Source: Symbiodinium natans (taxonomy: Eukaryota; Sar; Dinophyceae; Suessiales; Symbiodiniaceae). Taken from it: a stretch of 64,000 nt of DNA. The translations under genes were made by a program, and so were the position numbers. Location of the stretch: assembly GCA_905221605.1 (NCBI GenBank), contig CAJNDS010000557.1, forward strand, positions 1,588,579-1,652,578. The letters run 5' to 3'. The notes below the pieces were generated by a model. The model saw only the letters and a program-made list of their open reading frames with translations, had not been told where the DNA came from and searched no databases. This document shows, one piece after another, positions 1 to 9,300 of this stretch; position 1 is the stretch's first letter, and the number at the start of each line of letters is the position of its first letter.

Positions 1-6
1 GTTTAG

Positions 7-85
7 GATTTCCGCGGCTCCCTGGCTCAGGAGGAGGATAATGTGAAGTTCCAGATGGGCATTCACACTGGCCCGGTCATCGCAG
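7..85 (+). CDS. Class III nucleotide cyclase gene 1, exon with GIHTGPVIAG motif (partial gene)
   Basis: The frame encodes FRGSLAQEEDNVKFQ followed by MGIHTGPVIAG, the conserved strand-loop of class III adenylate/guanylate cyclase catalytic domains. The exon starts after the AG of gtttag (positions 5-6). It ends in the codon split GCA-G before a GC-type donor at 86. Joined to the exon at 1824 it reads ...VIAGVVGQKLPRF, the normal family order. The 5' part of this gene lies left of the window. Family assignment is from the motif; the splice sites are by eye. Confidence 0.85.
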
Positions 86-1823
86 GCCCAACCCACCCGA
101 AACCCGAAACCCGAAACCCGAAACCCGAAACCCGAAACCCTAAACCCTAAACCCTAAACCCTATACCCTAAACCCTAAACCCTAAACCCTAAACCCATGC
201 TGTAATACCTTTCAAGCCTGTGCTCTAGACCCTAAGCCCCATTCATGGACGCGGGTTGCTTGGGTTGTCAAAGCCAAGACACCAAAAGCCGCCAAACTTG
301 GGATGTTCTCCCTTATACTAGCAGTCCTTAGTGGGAATTCTAGTACCCCCCCTATTCAAATCCCTATCAAATTATCAAGGGCTGTTAGTCTAAGGTGGAG
401 CATCCCAGCCCCAAACCCTCAAGGCAGAAACCCAAGATCCCTCGTCAAAGCGGCACCTGCGTCGCATATTCTGTGTGTGTGTGTGGGGGGAACTTGGGGA
501 TGTGTTGTTTGCGAGACGTCGACAACCATCCCCTTAACTCAACAGAGGTCCTGATTCTCGAAGTTGGTTTAGGGCAAAGGGTTCTTGAGCTTCTGGATGG
601 GAACGTGTGTGCGGAAGCTGTGTTTCCAAGAGTTTAGGTGAAAATAGGGCAGTATATCGATGGCAGCCATATGCAGGGGAGTGGTGCATGCTGTTGGAGT
701 GACCACTCAACGAAGACACTCCTTCAGTATGCTGGTATCGACCTGGGACTCTGGGTCGAGGCACTTGCAAACAGGTGTGGTATGTTCATCAAAAACAGTC
801 TTCGCTGTGCATAGATGGTCTTCGCGGTTGTCCATGCCCTCTAGCATGAAGGCAGTGGAAGTTGTTGGCATCATTGACAATCTGTATAAACACAGCAACA
901 AGGCAGCAACAAAAAATGATAACCCGCTGGACGGGCTAATCCGAGTGTGTGTTTTGTGCGTTTCGTTTTTTTTCTCCGGGGGGGGGGGGGGGGGGGGTAG
1001 GGCTCTAAACCCGGCCCGACAAAACCGAAACCCTGAACCCGAAGAGGCTGAGGTTTGCTGCTTTCAGGCGTTGGCTTTCGGGGTTTTGGTCCGGGTGTCC
1101 TCAGGGTGTATGGACCAACTATGACTGACATGGTTTAGGGTTTCGGTTTGGTTTAGAGTTTACGGTTGCCGGTTTAGAGTGCTTAGCATGGGCTCGTGAT
1201 GCGAATAACGGGTTTAGGGGCTAGGACTTCGGGTCTAGGCTTTAGGGTCTAGGGTTTATGGCGCAGAGTCGAGAGGGTTTAGGTTTCGTGGTGGCGCTTG
1301 CGAAGGCAAAGATATCGTTGAAGGGTTGCTTTGCTTGGCTTCGCCCGCATTGGGCAGTGACCCCTAAACAATGGAGCTTCGACAGCGGCCCATGTGCCCA
1401 CCAACAAAGCCAAGAACCCCAAACACTCAACCCCCTAAAACTTAGTACCCCTAAACAGTAAGCCCTACACCAACTTAACACCCCTAAACATGAAACCCTA
1501 AACCCCATTGGACCTCAATCCCTAAATCTTAGGGTTTTTGCCGTAGCTGTTTTAAGGGCTCCTGACCACCACTGTGGTTCTCCAGTTGATGCCTTAGGGC
1601 TTTTCGCGGTAGCTGTATAGGGGTGACGATTCGAAGAGGTGCAGTGTTTCGGGATACGGTCGGATGCACGGTTCAGGGTTCCGGGTTCAGGGTTGCAAGT
1701 TGAGAGGTTAAGGGTTGGTTTCGCGTTTAGGGTTTAGAGGTTTAGGGCAGTTTAGGGTTTAGGGTTTAGGGTTCAGGATTTAGGGTTCAGGGTTTAGGGT
1801 TTAGGGTTTATAGGACTCAGAAG
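86..1823 (+). other. Intron of cyclase gene 1 carrying telomere-like tracts
   Basis: This stretch separates two exons that join in frame and in family order. It begins with CCCGAAA/CCCTAAA units (about 98-195) and ends with TTTAGGG units (about 1735-1810), so here the orientation is the reverse of the commoner pattern in the window. It holds a 20-G run at 978-997. Short open frames inside it show no recognisable motif and I treat them as chance. Confidence 0.6.
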
Positions 1824-1914
1824 GTGTCGTGGGACAGAAGCTACCCCGGTTCCGCCTCTTTGGGGACACGGTCAACACGGCAGCGCGGATGATGCAGAAG
1901 GCAGCCACCCCGGG
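1824..1914 (+). CDS. Class III cyclase gene 1, exon with LFGDTVNTAARM motif
   Basis: Encodes GVVGQKLPRFRLFGDTVNTA then ARMMQKAATPG, a clear class III cyclase core. The transition-state Asn and Arg of the N-T-A-A-R signature are present. The residue before LFGDTVN, usually Cys in guanylate and Asp in adenylate cyclases, is Arg here. The acceptor is ...actcagaag (AG at 1822-1823). The likely donor is GC at 1915-1916, followed by telomere-like TTAGGGC units. Confidence 0.88.
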
Positions 1915-2039
1915 GCTTGCATGGTGTAGGGCTTAGGGCTTAGGGCTTAGGGCTGAGGGGTTTAGGAGAGGGCTCGAAAAAGGCTGAATACACCCTATAC
2001 ACCCGAAACCCTAAACCCTAAACCCTATGCTGCAAACAG

Positions 2040-2090
2040 GGCCCCTCTGCTGGACTGCAGACACTGGACCCTGAAGAGTTCGAGGTTTGG
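2040..2090 (+). CDS. Class III cyclase gene 1, tentative exon (LDPEEFEVW)
   Basis: One frame reads GLQTLDPEEFEVW, which resembles the EFE(V/L)..RG stretch just before the last beta-hairpin of class III cyclases. Joining its GTTTG(G) end to the next exon gives EFEVW-SRGPIQMKGKG, the family order. The phase of the upstream junction is not resolved, and a small exon may be missing between this one and 1914. Confidence 0.45.
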
Positions 2091-3081
2091 GCCATTTCAA
2101 ACACGCAGAGGGCTGCTTTCTCCAACTTCTTCTGAAAGACTTTCTGAGTGAACACCTGTTTGCAGTATAGGGTTTAGGGTTTAGGGTGAGGGTTTTGGAT
2201 GAATTTGTGGGTTCGGGATTTGTGATTACGTGCTCTAGGTTTGGGATTGGGTGTCATGGCTGCCAAGAGGTCCCCAGACGCCAATGCTGAACCCCTGAGT
2301 CTTTGCATGGCTTCGATCTTCGAGCACACCATGTGATGAAAGTTGACGTGTGAAAGCTGACCTAGGAGATTCTGTGAACAAAGGACTACATTGATACTTG
2401 CTGGGCTAGGCTCTTGGACTATTTGCTTGTCCTCGAGAAATTCTTGGGTTTGAGGGATCTCCTTTTGAGAATCCTTTTCAGAGGGTTGAAAGGGCAAACG
2501 TTGCTAAACGTAATAGTAGCTCTTGATGAATAACTCCCCGCCTAACCCCCCCCCAGCATCCCCCCGCATCCCATCCCCCAGAAGATCGGACCTCACCCCA
2601 CACCCCAAACCCAAAACCCGACCCCAAACCCCAATTGCATGGCAGGGCGTTCCGAATGAAGTTCAATTCGGTGATGAGACGCGCCGCTTTCTGCCAGAAG
2701 ACATCAAGTACAGGCCGCGCCTGCGTACACTTGCTTTGGTTCATGTAGGGTTTAGCTTTTAGGGTTTGATCTGAAGGTGCTGGTTGTTTTTGGGTAGCCC
2801 TAAACCCTACATAAACCCTAAGCCCTAAACCCACAGGGAGAGCAGCCACATCATGACCCTCCGTCAGAAAGACTGGACTTTTCCTGATGCGAGGGCTTCC
2901 CAAAGCCTGCTGTTGAGCAAGAAATGCAAGTGGTTGGTCAGAGGTGGTGTTCTGCCCCCGTAGTTTGGCGACTAGCAATGACTTCGGCATCGGTGGATGA
3001 GGCGATCTGGCCCGCTTGTCGAACACTCTATAGCATGAACCCTGCAGCCTAAATTACCAGTAAGCTTATTTGTTTGTCCAG

Positions 3082-3145
3082 GTCGCGCGGCCCCATACAG
3101 ATGAAAGGGAAGGGCGCGACTTTGCTGCCCGAAGGATGGGTCTAA
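3082..3145 (+). CDS. Class III cyclase gene 1, last catalytic exon (RGPIQMKGKG) with stop
   Basis: Encodes SRGPIQMKGKGATLLPEGWV followed by TAA. R-G-x-I-x-M-K-G-K-G is the C-terminal hallmark of class III cyclase domains. The acceptor is preceded by a pyrimidine-rich stretch (tgtttgtccag, AG at 3080-3081). The stop codon at 3143-3145 runs directly into a CCCTAAA array, so either the gene ends here or a donor lies at GTCTAA (3140). Confidence 0.8.
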
Positions 3146-3233
3146 ACCCTAAACCCTAAACCCTAAACCCTAAACCCTAAACCCTAAACCCTAAACCCTA
3201 AACCCTAAACCCTAAACCCTAAACCCTAAACCC
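3142..3233. repeat. (CCCTAAA)n telomere-like array
   Basis: About 13 uninterrupted CCCTAAA heptamers directly after the last cyclase exon. It is internal, not a chromosome end, because unique sequence continues on both sides. Confidence 0.97.
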
Positions 3234-3309
3234 TGCGGAGGTTCCAGGGCTCATTGTACCCGGGACCCAACAGTTTGGGGGTGTCGGCTCAAAATCCAGC
3301 TGTTCACTT

Positions 3310-3530
3310 GACAAGCATCGCTGCCTCTCTCCTCCTCTCTCTCTCTGTCTCTCGACCTTGTTTCTTTCTTTCTTTTCGTCTGTCTCTCTGTCTCTGTGTC
3401 TCTCTGTCTCTCTGTCTCTCTGTCTCTCTGTCTCTCTGTCCCTCTGTCTCTCCTCTCCCTCTCTCCTCTCTCTCGCTGGCTGCTCTCTCTATCTCTCTCT
3501 CTGTCACTCCGCCGCCGTCTTCTTCTGCCC
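3310..3530. repeat. TCTG/TCTC pyrimidine microsatellite
   Basis: Imperfect tctctctgtctctctgtc repeats, pure pyrimidine apart from G. It gives long Ser/Leu-rich or Arg/Glu-rich open frames on both strands. These are products of the repeat, not genes. Confidence 0.95.
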
Positions 3531-3596
3531 CTCAGCATAACGCCGTTTGTTTGCTTCGTACCCCCAGAATCGGCCCTAGAACCCCGAAACCAAACC

Positions 3597-3690
3597 CCCA
3601 AGTACTACAGGGGTCGGAAGAATCACCAATAGTATTCCCCTATGGTCCCTATGAATCATCCTATAATACCTCCCAAAAACCCAATTATTA
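3597..3690 (-). repeat. Dispersed about 90-bp repeat, copy 1 (minus orientation)
   Basis: Read on the minus strand it contains GGGAATACTATTGG and TTCCGACCCCTGTA. It resembles segments at 17,283, 24,429 (minus) and 48,735. No coding potential; function unknown, possibly a short non-autonomous transposon. Confidence 0.6.
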
Positions 3691-3745
3691 CTATTATTAT
3701 TATTATTATCATTATTACTAACAAAAATCATAATTATTATTAAGG
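3684..3745. repeat. (TTA)n / (ATT)n microsatellite
   Basis: Runs of tta and att trinucleotides abutting the dispersed repeat copy just upstream. Confidence 0.9.
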
Positions 3746-6000
3746 CCCCTCTAGTACGGATTCCTACCTGTAGCTGTACCTGGCAGAGGATGCCCAGAAA
3801 GTCCCCTGCACTAAGGCGATGAACGCGTACCTCCTCATCCACGACCGTCGCAATGCACACAGGCCAGCTTTGTTGTCAGCTTGCGGGTTCCGGGACGAGG
3901 AACCTTAGTCCTAAAAGCCTAAACCCAAGTGGGGCTTGCAGGTTTTGGGTCCCCTAAACCTAAACCCTAAACCCTAGGGGTTATTGAATTGGGATGCTGC
4001 GGCCAGTTTGATAGGTTGGCCTTGCTGTGTTTTGATTTGGGGACGAAATGACATGAACCCTAAATATGGTCCATAGGTTTAAGGTCTCAGGCTTGGGGGT
4101 TAAGGGCCATATTGCCTATCTAATAGCACAGGCTACGTGATCCTACTTGTGGGGGGTTTTGTAGTCTCCCCTACTGGGTGCTTAGTTTGATTTGAGCAGG
4201 CTCCTCTGCACGGCCTAGCACTGCTGCATCGTCTTTTGGGGGCTGTTTGTTTCAGCTGGGATTGATTGTCTGAGTTGCAGCCTTAAGCCCTAAACCTGAA
4301 AATGTAATCACCAAGCCTAAACCTCTCCCATCTTGACGCTCTATAGCGGTTCAACCAAACAAGCGAGCCGTAATGACCCTAAACCCTAAACCCTAAACCC
4401 TAAACCCTAAACCCTAAACCCTAAACCCTAAACCCTAAACCCTAACACCGCCCCCCCCCAATAGTAGGATTCCCTTAGAATAAGGACCCCAATCCTCGAG
4501 TTCCGAAAGCCCAAAATGCTCTTGGGTTGGCAGGGCGTCCATCCCAGTAGGGTTTAGGGTTTAGGGTTTAGGGTTAGGGTTTAGGGTTTAGGGTTTAGGG
4601 TTTAGGGTTTAGGGTTTAGGGTTTAGGGTGTAGGGTGCGCATTCTGCAGGCTGGATTAGGCTATATCGTAGGGTCATGCAGCAGACATTGTAGTACCCTA
4701 AACCCTAAACCCTAAACCCTAAACCCTAAACCCTAAACCCTATTGAGAGGGTAATTTGGTTCAAGCTCTTTTCAAGGTGTACGGACTTGGGTTCAGGGTT
4801 CAGGGCTTGGGATTCAGGGTTTAGGGCGGTTTTAGTGCTTAGGTGCTTAGGGCTTAGGACTTGGCACTCAGGGTTTAGGGCTTAGGGTTTAGGGTTTAGG
4901 GTTTCGGGTCTAGGGTTTTGGGTTTAGGGTACTACACCCTAAGGTTGTATGGAGGGTATACGAGAGCAGGATGACCTTCGCAGGGGCGCGACACCGCCAC
5001 CTGGCTGAAACTGCGATTGGCGCCCTGCCGTGCGTGGGGTTTCGAGGGCCTCAAACTGCACAGTACATCTACTCTAAACCCCAAACCCAAAACCCTAGCT
5101 AGACCCTAGACCCTGTAGACCCTAAACCCCAAACCCTAAACCCCCACACCCCAAACCCCAAACCCCAATCCCCAAACCCTAAACCCTAAACCCTAAACCT
5201 CAGGTGCCATTAAGGGAAGGCACCCGTTTCCTAAGTTCCTCGCGCTCCACTTCCGCAAGCTCTCAGCCCACTTAGAGGTTGCAGGTTCGAACTCTTTCAA
5301 AAAATCCTAGGGTTCAGCAGTGTGGGTTCAGGGTTCAGGGTGTAGGGTTTAGGTTTTAGGTTAAGGCGTTTGGGCTGTTTAGTTGTCAGGGTTTTCACAG
5401 CGTGCTTACAGCGGTGGTACATATAGTGTTTATGGATTTAGTCTTCACCACAGGTCAAGCCACTCCCAAGCCACTCCTTGTCGGAAACCTTAAACCCCTT
5501 AGCTCAAGCCTTTGTTCAGGTTTGGGCGGACGATTCTCCAGCACCGTGCAGATTGCGCAGGCGTCCTCTTAAACCCTGCATCGTAAGGTAAGACCTTCCT
5601 TAGAGAACCTGAACCAACAACTGTTTGGATTAGGGGTTTAGGGACTAGGGGTCTGTTGGGCTTAGGGGAACCCCAACTTAGCCCGAAACCCTAAACCCTA
5701 AACCCTAAACCCTAAACCCTAAACTCCCAAAGTACCGGCCCACTGTTGCGAGGCGATCGTCAAGACGGGGACCAGCATGGGCTTGGAAGAGCCGCGGCCC
5801 ATGCAAGGGAGGCGGTGTTTGGGGTTTAGGGTTTATAGGGTTTAGGGTTTATTGGGTTTATTGAGTTTATTGGGTTTATAGGGTTTAGGGTTTATTGGGT
5901 TTATTGGGTTTAGGGGGTTTAGGGGGTTTAGGGGGTTTAGGGGGTTTAGGGGTTTAGGGGGTTTAGGGGGTTTAGGGGGTTTAGGGTTTCGGGTTTAGGG
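3746..6000. repeat. Gene-poor stretch of telomere-like tracts
   Basis: CCCTAAA tracts lie at about 4376-4445 and 4693-4741, and TTTAGGG at about 4550-4630. A mix of CCCCAAA and CCCTAAA lies at about 5080-5200. Degenerate TTTAGGGGG and TTTATTGGG units lie at 5820-6000. Short unique segments between them show no convincing exon. The final TTTAGGG tract is the insertion target of the LTR element at 6001. Confidence 0.7.
5996..6000 (+). repeat. Target-site duplication TAGGG (left copy)
   Basis: TAGGG directly abuts the 5' LTR and the same 5 bases follow the 3' LTR at 14828-14832. Five bases is a usual LTR-element duplication. Both lie in telomere-like repeats, so chance identity cannot be excluded. 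Confidence 0.6.
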
Positions 6001-6279
6001 TGCGGAGCTGCAATTGGTATTGTAGAAAGGAGTTAGTGTTGGAAGTTGAAAGGGTTAATGAACCCGTAAACTATGTTTGGCTCAAGGATGGCCAGCCCGT
6101 CCAAAGAAAAAAGTCCGTGTTTGGGAGTGAGGGTTGGGTTAGTGCCCCTCTACTTGTGTAAGGGTGCCCCTTCCTTGTTGCTCTTATCCGTGTTCTTGGT
6201 TGTTTCTTGGTTCGATCTGGGAAATATAAGTTCAGGGCGATTAGGGGAGTTGATTTCCTTCCTTGGTTGTCCCCCCGTA
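6001..6279 (+). repeat. 5' LTR
   Basis: 279 bp, matching 14549-14827 with a single difference (C at 6150, T at 14698). It begins TGCGG and ends CCGTA, a short imperfect inverted repeat in place of the usual TG...CA. It contains a spliced-leader-like segment at 6064-6086. Confidence 0.95.
6064..6086 (+). promoter_or_regulatory. Spliced-leader-like sequence inside the LTR
   Basis: CCGTA, then six to seven variable bases, then TTTGGCTCAAG and GATGG. The dinoflagellate spliced leader (established knowledge) starts CCGTAGCC and ends TTTTGGCTCAAG. The 11-base 3' end matches exactly and the 5' CCGTA lies at nearly the right spacing. It may be a relic of a trans-spliced transcript, or may mark the 5' end of the element RNA. 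The 3' LTR has the same sequence at 14612-14634. Confidence 0.55.
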
Positions 6280-6292
6280 GGTTATGAGCCCA
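6280..6292 (+). promoter_or_regulatory. Primer-binding site, half-tRNA (initiator Met) type
   Basis: GGTTATGAGCCCA starts at the base after the LTR. It is complementary to the anticodon arm of eukaryotic initiator tRNA-Met (TGGGCTCATAACC, including the CAT anticodon), not to a tRNA 3' end. Copia and Ty5 elements are known to prime from an initiator tRNA fragment cleaved in the anticodon loop. Position and sequence both fit that mechanism. Confidence 0.8.
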
Positions 6293-6346
6293 AATTAGGT
6301 TCCCTGCGGTTAAGTGTTCTTTCAAGGTTTTTGGGATCAAGAAGCA

Positions 6347-9300
6347 ATGCCTTCTCCGAAGCGATGGCTCCAACTTGCCTCGGATGGTGGACAAGATGGT
6401 GGAGCTGGAAATGGTGCAGCTGAGTCTCTGGGTGAAAGATCGGTGTTGGAAGAGGTGATTCCCGGCGCTGAAGAACATCTGGAAGAGGCCTTGGTTGCAG
6501 AAAGCCCCAATGTGGGTATGAATCCCAATAGGGATATGGTTAGCAATGCTGAAGCTGAAGGACTTGCTGTTTCTGTATCGCCAAAGCCTGGTGAGAAAAG
6601 GAACTGGGACGCGACTGGTGGTATAGATCGTGAAATGGAGGTGACTGTTTTACGAGTGTTGCACAAACACGGGTATCAGCCGTCGTCTTCGACTTCGGGT
6701 CGAATGGTAGACCAAGAGTCTCAGACCGATCTGATTGGAGAAGTGCTGCAAGCGGCCAGGAGGCCTCTGAACAAGATCAAAAGGGATCCATCTTCGAGTT
6801 CCCAAGGTGGTGGAAGCGGTCATGAACAGAAGGGTGCGGACAGCTTTGAAGCTGCACCTGCTGCTGGATACGCCATGGGGGAGGAGGAGATCCTACAGAT
6901 GGAGGCTGAGAGGTTGCGACAGTTGTCCGAAGAAGAGGACGAGATGCGACAGGTCTCTGAAAGGGATGGTTTTCGGAAAGACGAGCATCTGATCAAAGCG
7001 TGCGATGGGACAACGTGGGAATGGCACCTCCATGAAGATGGGAGACAATATTATTACTGCCTGGATACGCAGGAAAGCAAGTGGACATTGCCGGTGGTAG
7101 GTGAAAAGATGAAGAGTGACGAGGTGGTTGGGTCTCCTTCGGGCAATGAGCTGGAAATGGAGGCGGCACTGGATTCTTCATCCTCTACTCCGAAGACTGA
7201 GTCTACGAGGGCATTCCAGGGTAGTGTAAATAGTTTAGGTGAAAAAGATTTTTCCTCTACTATCAGGGATAGCGGTCCTAGGGCTGGTGGTGACGCCCCG
7301 ACCTCGGGTTCTCCTGATGAGGAGGAGATTCCTGGAAACCGAACAGACATCGCTGGAGCTCAACATCTGGATCGGGAAGGAATGGGAGCACTTTCTGAGG
7401 GTGTGGCAGCGGTGGAATCGGTAGGTCCAGAAGAAAAGATTCCCAATGTGGAGATCGGAACTGTGTCGGCTGCAGAAGATCGAGTGGTGGATGTGGTACC
7501 TGTCGTTCGGGAATGTGGTCCTGGAGATTTGGAAGACGGAGGGAAAAGGTCGTGTGTTGCGACTGAGGAGGTCTCTTCGTTTGGTGCCAAGGTTCCTGCC
7601 ATTCAAAGGGAAAAAGAAGCTTCTGGAATAGCTGGAGACACAGAAGATCTGAAAAATGAGGCCTGGAGCGCCAATGATGCGCGGGTCGATGCGCCAGATA
7701 TTACCTGGAGTGCGAAGGAAGCACGGGTTGAGGTGCATATGGCGTTACGTTCCACGGGCGACTGCAACAATGGGGCGCAGGTCTCCGCAGCAGCTGATGA
7801 TGGAGGTTCACAGGTGGACGCACTGGTGCAACCTGAAGTTAGCAGCGAGGAACGAAATGACAAGGGCTACACCGGAGCCGATGAGGCAGCTGTGGTCAAT
7901 GATGGTGGAAATTCTCCTTTGGAGGCCATGGAACCAAAGGATCCTGCGGTGGAAGAAAGCATGCCTGCCGTGGATGATCGACTCAATTGCCCTGCAGTGG
8001 AGGAAGATTTGCCTGCTGCAGAAGGTGTGACAAAGGACTCCAATGATGGGTCCACTCCCATGAAGGGAGAAGTGTTGCCGTCTGGAAGTTCGCCGGAAGT
8101 CGACACCGAGCGAATTACAGCAGATGAGGCAAAGCCTTTGGCGGAGAAAAAGAGAGGTCCTGAAGTCCAGGAGCACAAAAAAGATGAGCTTGTGGGACTC
8201 GTGGAGCAGGACGAGCAGTGTGACTCAAAGGTGAAAACAAAGGATGCGCCAGGAGCCGATGATACAGAGGTGGTTTCTGAAGAGCAAGCAAAGAAAGTGC
8301 CCCGAGCGGGAGCCTTGGAATCACCTGGGACACATTGCTATCAAGAGGGAGATGAGATCGTGGGTCTAGTGCGCTGCATCAATGGGTATGGAGCTTTTTT
8401 GGACCATGGTGATTTGAATGTATTGATTCCTGCAGAAGGGAACAATACGTGCCATTTCAGATTTGGTGATACTGTCAATGGAACAGTGAAACTAGTGGAA
8501 GATGATGGTACCATAATCTTGGACACCTTTCTGGTTTTGGAAGAGGACGTGGAGGACTCTTCCTCAACGCTGCGGAAGTGGAAACCCAGCGGCTGGAGTA
8601 CGTGGTGGACGAATCCATGGTATGTTGGTCAGTGGTACCGAGATTCCAACGGTCAATGGGACTGGAAACAGGAGGAAGAGCAATCCGATGAGGAGCTTGT
8701 GATACAAGAGTTATCCTCTGAAGAACGAGAAGAAAGACAACTTTATGGAGAAAAGATCTACAAAGCTCTTCTGGAGAATGGAAACGAAGAGGAAGCCTAT
8801 GTTGGCAAAATTACAGGGATGCTGTTGGGTCGCCCGATGGAAGATTTACAGGAGTGTGTTGCAGATCAGGCATTCCTCAATGCGGAAGCTCGGCGCGCGT
8901 ATGGCATCTTGCAAAATGGTGGTTGGAAGCCTGATGGTACAGAAAGCACAGGCTTGGGGGAGTTAACCACTTTTTCCCGAAAACAGTACCATAACGCGCT
9001 TTTCGAACTGGCATGCAAAAAAAGGAGATTTTCTCGACCAGTTGTGGGTGAAGCGGTGGCAACGGTGCTGAATCAAGGGGAAGATGAGTTTTGGAACGCG
9101 CTTTGGTTGGACACCAAGCTATTTTTGCAGGAGCTTGATGGTGCAGTGCAATCCATGAGCAAAAGGGAGAACAAGCCAATGGAAGCCTACATGGACCCTG
9201 ACCAGTACAAAAAGGCTTACATGACACCAAAGACTGTGTTGTCACCTGGTTACAGCAAGCTGTGCAAGTTCTTCAATCGGGGAAGGTGTCGCAATGGTGA

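Noticed and set aside
2478-3026. 182-codon minus-strand open frame
   Set aside because: No motif, crosses telomere-like units and part of a cyclase intron; better explained as chance.
3254-3721. Long open frames rich in Ser/Leu (+) or Arg/Glu (-)
   Set aside because: They follow the TCTG/TCTC microsatellite and the (TTA)n tract in several frames at once; repeat artefacts.
7235-7738. Minus-strand open frames across the element
   Set aside because: Shadows of the long + strand ORFs, with no motif of their own.
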